From Microbacteriaceae bacterium (GTDB lineage Bacteria; Actinomycetota; Actinomycetes; Actinomycetales; Microbacteriaceae), in NCBI GenBank assembly GCA_026785785.1, contig JAJAZI010000003.1, positions 1 through 26,433 on the forward strand: a stretch of 26,433 nucleotides of DNA, read 5' to 3'. Within the stretch, counting starts at the first letter, position 1; every line of letters begins with the position of its first letter. Shown piece by piece: positions 23,046-26,433 of this stretch. The position numbers and the translations under genes were made by a program. Below the pieces are notes generated by a model. That model was not told the DNA's origin and did not search any database. It was given only the letters and a program-made list of their open reading frames with translations.

Positions 23046-23534
23046 ATGGCAGATTCCACTTTCGACATCGTCAGCAAGGTCGACCACATGGAGGCGGAGA
23101 ACGCCGTCAACCAGGCCCAGAAGGAGATCGCGCAACGCTACGACTTCAAGAACGTCGGGGCGTCGGTCGAGTGGAGCGGGGAGAAACTCCTCCTCAAGGC
23201 GAGCGCCGAGGAGCGGGTGAAGGCGGTGCTCGAGGTGCTCGAGGCGAAGATGATCAAGCGCGGCATCACACTGCGGAGCCTCGACGCCGGTGAACCCTAC
23301 GCCTCGGGCAAGGAATACCGCATCGAGGTCGGTCTCAAGAACGGCATCGGGTCCGATGACGCGAAGAAGATCGCCAAGATCATCCGCGACGAGGGACCGA
23401 AGACGGTCAAGAGCCAGATCCAGGGCGATGAGCTGCGGGTCTCGTCGAAGAGCCGCGACGATCTGCAGTCGACGATGGCGCTGCTCAAGGGGAAGGACCT
23501 CGATGTCGCCCTTCAGTTCATGAACTTCCGCTGA
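23046..23534 (+). CDS. yajQ: YajQ family nucleotide-binding protein (DUF520)
   Basis: A 162-residue cytoplasmic protein with the full YajQ length. The start is typical, MADSTFDIVSKVDHMEAENA, followed by QKEIAQRYDFKNVGASVEW and ending DDLQSTMALLKGKDLDVALQFMNFR. Family members have two RNP-like domains; some bind cyclic di-GMP and act in gene regulation, while the role in actinobacteria is not settled. GGAGG lies about 13 nt before ATG 23046. The gene follows the pseudogene closely and may have taken over its position. Confidence 0.95.
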   Translation: MADSTFDIVSKVDHMEAENAVNQAQKEIAQRYDFKNVGASVEWSGEKLLLKASAEERVKAVLEVLEAKMIKRGITLRSLDAGEPYASGKEYRIEVGLKNGIGSDDAKKIAKIIRDEGPKTVKSQIQGDELRVSSKSRDDLQSTMALLKGKDLDVALQFMNFR

Positions 23535-23556
23535 CCCTCGGACCCGCCCGGCGGCA

Positions 23557-23590
23557 CTGACCAACGCGCGCCCGTCGATACACTTCGAAA
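23557..23590 (+). promoter_or_regulatory. Leaderless-type promoter of cls
   Basis: CTGACC (23557-23562) may be -35; 16 nt later TACACT (23579-23584) is the -10, then 6 nt and ATG 23591. No ribosome binding site is present. Confidence 0.5.
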
Positions 23591-25054
23591 ATGGACTCCG
23601 CCTGGATCGTGCCGCTCGTCGCAGCGCTCGCGATCATCGTCGATGTGACGGTCCGCGTCGTCGCCCTCATCGTGGTGCCCATCAACCGTCGCCCCCAAAC
23701 CGCGGCGGCCTGGCTCCTGGCGATCTTCCTGATCCCGTACGTGGGGTTCCTGCTCTTCCTGATGCTCGGCAGCACCAAGCTGCCGAAGCATCGTCGGGAG
23801 AAGCAGCTCGAGATCACCAAGTACATCATCGAGACAACCGCTGGAATGGAAGACGTCTTGGTCGACCCTTCATGGCCCGACTGGCTCGAACCGGTCGTCG
23901 AACTCAACCGCACACTCGGAGCGATGCCCCTCGTCGGCGGCAACAGCGCCAAGATGTACCCCGACTACGACGCGTCACTCGAGGCGATGACGCAGGCGGT
24001 AAACGAGGCGACAAGGTTCGTGCACGCCGAGTTCTACATCATCTCGCTCGACACCACGACGAAGCCGTTCTTCGACGCGCTCGAGTCCGCCGTGCAGCGG
24101 GGCGTCACGGTGCGGGTGCTGCTCGACCACATCGCGTCCCTGCGCGCCCCCGGGTACCGGCGCACCATCCGCGCCCTGAAAAGGATCGGCGTCGACTGGC
24201 AGCTCATGCTCCCGGTGCAGCCGTGGCGCGGGCGCTACCAGCGGCCTGACCTGCGCAACCATCGCAAGCTCCTCGTCATCGACGGCATCCGTGCCTTCAC
24301 GGGCTCGCAGAACATGATCGACCGCAGCTACAACAAGCCGGGCAACATCAAGCGCGGACTTGAGTGGAAAGACGTCATGGTGCGCTTCGACGGGCCCATC
24401 GTCGTCGGCATCGACGCGCTGTTCGTGACCGACTGGTATAGCGAGACGGACGAGCTGCTGCTGCGCGAAACACAGCCGGTGGCCGAGGCCCCGCAGCGGC
24501 AGGGCCTCGACGCGCAGGTGGTGCCGAGCGGCCCCGGCTTCGATGGCGAGAACAACCTGCGCCTGTTCAACGCGCTGCTGTACAACGCTCAGGAGCGCAT
24601 CATCGTCACCAGTCCCTACTTCGTGCCGGATGACTCGATGCTCTACGCCATCACGACGGCGGCCCAACGCGGACTCGACGTGCAGCTCTTCGTGTCGGAG
24701 GTCGCCGACCAGCCTGTCGTATACCACGCCCAGCGCAGCTACTACGAGGTCCTGCTGCGGGCGGGCGTGCGCATCTGGCTGTACCCGGCGCCGACGGTGC
24801 TGCACGCGAAGCACTTCACGATCGACGAGGACGTCGCGGTGATCGGCTCGAGCAACATGGACATGCGCTCGTTCAGCCTCAACCTCGAGATCTCGATCAT
24901 GGTGCGCGGCGCGACGTTCATCGCCGCGCTGCGCGAGATCGAGGACGGCTATCGGCAGGTCAGCCGCGAGCTCCTCCTCGACGAGTGGCTCGAGCGACCC
25001 TTCCGCTCCAAGGTGCTCGATAATCTCGCCCGGCTCAGCTCGGTCGTTCAGTAG
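23591..25054 (+). CDS. cls: Cardiolipin synthase (phospholipase D type)
   Basis: A membrane enzyme of 487 residues joining two phosphatidylglycerol molecules (or PG and CDP-diacylglycerol) into cardiolipin. Two N-terminal membrane helices (about residues 5-32 and 37-60) are followed by the PLDc domains with two HKD motifs: NHRKLLVIDGIRAFTGSQNM (His224) and HAKHFTIDEDVAVIGSSNM (His405, Lys407). LEWKDVMVRFDGP lies between. Note that the first motif has Arg-Lys-Leu spacing as HxK. The length is normal for bacterial Cls. Confidence 0.94.
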   Translation: MDSAWIVPLVAALAIIVDVTVRVVALIVVPINRRPQTAAAWLLAIFLIPYVGFLLFLMLGSTKLPKHRREKQLEITKYIIETTAGMEDVLVDPSWPDWLEPVVELNRTLGAMPLVGGNSAKMYPDYDASLEAMTQAVNEATRFVHAEFYIISLDTTTKPFFDALESAVQRGVTVRVLLDHIASLRAPGYRRTIRALKRIGVDWQLMLPVQPWRGRYQRPDLRNHRKLLVIDGIRAFTGSQNMIDRSYNKPGNIKRGLEWKDVMVRFDGPIVVGIDALFVTDWYSETDELLLRETQPVAEAPQRQGLDAQVVPSGPGFDGENNLRLFNALLYNAQERIIVTSPYFVPDDSMLYAITTAAQRGLDVQLFVSEVADQPVVYHAQRSYYEVLLRAGVRIWLYPAPTVLHAKHFTIDEDVAVIGSSNMDMRSFSLNLEISIMVRGATFIAALREIEDGYRQVSRELLLDEWLERPFRSKVLDNLARLSSVVQ

Positions 25055-25122
25055 CCTCCGTGCGGTAGCAGGCGGCCGTCAAGGCCTAGCAGCGCGCGCG
25101 GCAGCACTGCCTACCCTGAGGA

Positions 25123-26262
25123 ATGACCAGAGAAGACGATTCCGCCGCGCCGCCGAGCGCGATGTTCGGCGACCGGCTGGGGCGGCTCGCGATCCGCAGC
25201 GCGCAGGTGCTTGTCTCGCTGGCCCTCGCCGCGGTGGTCATCTGGGCACTCTCCCAGGTGAAGCTCGTGGTCATCGCGTTGCTGGTGGCGCTGCTGCTCG
25301 CGGTGGCCATCGGGCCCGTCGTGAACTGGATGCGCCGGCGCGGGATCCCGGCGATCATCGCGACATGGCTCACCTTCCTCGGCGTGCTGATCGTGCTCGC
25401 GGCCATCGTCACTCTGGTCACCCTCGCGGTGCGCGACCAGTGGGACGAGCTCGCCGCCTCGGCTGCACAGGGACTCGACGAACTTCAGGCCTACCTCACC
25501 GAGGGGCCGATCCAGATCTCGGACGAGCAGGTAGCCGACGTGCGGGGCGCGATCATCGAGTTCGTGACGAGCACGCAATTCGGCTCCGGCGCCCTCGCCG
25601 GAGTCTCAGCCGCGACCGAGTTCGTGACGGGGGCGATCCTTGTCGTCGTCATCCTGTTCTTCTTCCTCAAAGATGGGGCGACAATCTGGAACTTCCTGCT
25701 CACCCCGTTCGCGGGCGAACGGCGGGCACGGGGCGTGCGGGCGGGCCAGACCGCGCTGCGCGTGCTGGGCGGGTACGTGCGCGGAACCGCGATCATCGCC
25801 CTGGTCGACGCCGTCGCCATCGGGTTGGGGCTGGTGATCCTGCAGGTGCCGCTCGCCCTCCCGCTCGCGGTGATCATCTTCCTCACAGCGTTCGTCCCCA
25901 TCGTCGGGGCCACCCTCGCCGGCGCCGTCGCCGCGCTCGTCGCGCTTGTCGCGAACGGGCCCCTCGTCGCACTCATCGTGGTGATCATCGTGGTGGTGGT
26001 GAACCAATTGGAGGGGGACCTGCTGCAGCCGCTCGTGATGGGCCAGAGCCTCAAGCTGCATCCGCTCGTCATTCTGGTGGCTCTGACGGCAGGCACCATC
26101 CTCGCTGGGCTGGCCGGTGCCGTGCTCGCTGTGCCCCTCACCGCCGTGGCGTGGTCGATCATCAAGGTCTGGGACAACCCCGACGCTGACATCTCGTGGC
26201 GGAGGCGGGGCTCGGGCACTGCGACCCGAACCGCCCCAGCAGGACCGGTGGCGCCGGTCTAG
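25123..26262 (+). CDS. AI-2E transporter family (PF01594-type) membrane protein
   Basis: A 379-residue protein with about seven to eight membrane helices arranged as a pair near residues 25-65, one near 70-100, and a cluster after 165. A conserved signature is NQLEGDLLQPLVMGQSLKLHPLVIL near residue 293. Members such as TqsA export the AI-2 signal, others are Na+/H+ antiporters; specificity cannot be assigned. TACCCT (25112-25117) lies 5 nt before the ATG, and the GAGGA in between may double as a ribosome binding site. Its stop overlaps the stop of the minus-strand gene in CTAG. Confidence 0.9.
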   Translation: MTREDDSAAPPSAMFGDRLGRLAIRSAQVLVSLALAAVVIWALSQVKLVVIALLVALLLAVAIGPVVNWMRRRGIPAIIATWLTFLGVLIVLAAIVTLVTLAVRDQWDELAASAAQGLDELQAYLTEGPIQISDEQVADVRGAIIEFVTSTQFGSGALAGVSAATEFVTGAILVVVILFFFLKDGATIWNFLLTPFAGERRARGVRAGQTALRVLGGYVRGTAIIALVDAVAIGLGLVILQVPLALPLAVIIFLTAFVPIVGATLAGAVAALVALVANGPLVALIVVIIVVVVNQLEGDLLQPLVMGQSLKLHPLVILVALTAGTILAGLAGAVLAVPLTAVAWSIIKVWDNPDADISWRRRGSGTATRTAPAGPVAPV

Positions 26263-26433
26263 CCGTCCGCCCTCGGGGCCGCGGTGGCGGAGGCGAGCGG
26301 CGCGTTCGATACCCGCACCATCTCCTCGCGAGGGACGACCTTGACGCGCAGCCGCCCCTCGGCATCGCCGAGCGCGATCTCGTGCTCGTCGAGGTGGCGC
26401 CAGCCGTTGAGGTCGGTGTACTCGACGCCGCGA
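26259..26433 (-). CDS. C-terminal end of a probable FAD-dependent oxidoreductase (ferredoxin-NADP reductase-like)
   Basis: Only the last 57 residues are in the window: GVEYTDLNGWRHLDEHEIAL, then GDAEGRLRVKVVPREEMVRV and an Ala-rich tail. This resembles the C-terminal GW..ID..EI..G..GR.R.K segment of FprA-like NADPH-ferredoxin reductases. The catalytic part lies beyond the edge, so the name is tentative. The stop TAG shares the CTAG palindrome with the convergent stop of the AI-2E-family gene. Confidence 0.65.
   Translation of the reverse strand, partial: RGVEYTDLNGWRHLDEHEIALGDAEGRLRVKVVPREEMVRVSNAPLASATAAPRADG

Overview
The window is high-GC DNA from an actinobacterium, most likely a member of the Microbacteriaceae. 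Reasons: the reverse-strand order tRNA-Trp, secE, nusG with MaoC-type dehydratase genes and murB nearby; a NusG with a long acidic N-terminal extension; a DUF2510 protein; a tandem pair of short proteins of a type I associate with Microbacteriaceae; and several genes with a -10 box 5 to 7 nt before the start codon, the geometry of leaderless actinobacterial mRNAs. It reads as ordinary chromosome with a few accessory patches, not as a phage or plasmid.

Layout. 1-1179: nusG (cut by the window edge), secE and tRNA-Trp, all on the minus strand. 1368-2570: a PLP aminotransferase. 2554-4042: a patch with 27-nt tandem repeats, a Vsr-like/DUF559 nuclease-domain gene, then near-perfect 70-nt direct repeats and 25-nt tandem repeats. 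4120-5532: xylulokinase, convergent with murB. 5537-7461 (minus): murB and two coupled MaoC-fold genes, probably a heterodimeric enoyl hydratase or hydroxyacyl dehydratase. 7511-7776 (minus): a compact, previously unlabelled transcription unit for a 26-residue peptide ending in a Cys-x-x-Cys tail. It has its own promoter with overlapping palindromes, a structured leader, a strong ribosome binding site and a terminator. 7779-10325: an SDR, a DUF2510 protein, two paralogous small proteins and a 39-residue zinc-ribbon microprotein. 10430-10610: tRNA-Met and tRNA-Thr.

10664-18487 is a maltose/maltodextrin locus. On the minus strand malE, malF, malG and a cytoplasmic GH13 enzyme form one operon, with overlapping genes from malF onward. 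A GH13 alpha-glucosidase is divergent. Two LacI-type operators in the shared intergenic region each sit on one of the two promoters. There is no MalK-type ATPase here, so the transporter probably uses one encoded elsewhere. A LacI-family gene at 21207-22232 is a candidate regulator.

18809-26433: an M23 peptidase, an inositol-monophosphatase-family gene, tRNA-Tyr, the LacI gene, a decayed SDR pseudogene, yajQ, cardiolipin synthase, an AI-2E-family membrane protein, and the C-terminal end of a probable ferredoxin-NADP reductase-like flavoprotein.

The most unusual object is the microprotein unit at 7511-7776. Next come the repeat-flanked nuclease gene, the zinc-ribbon microprotein and the two-operator architecture of the maltose promoters. 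All calls are from reading the sequence; no database search was run.
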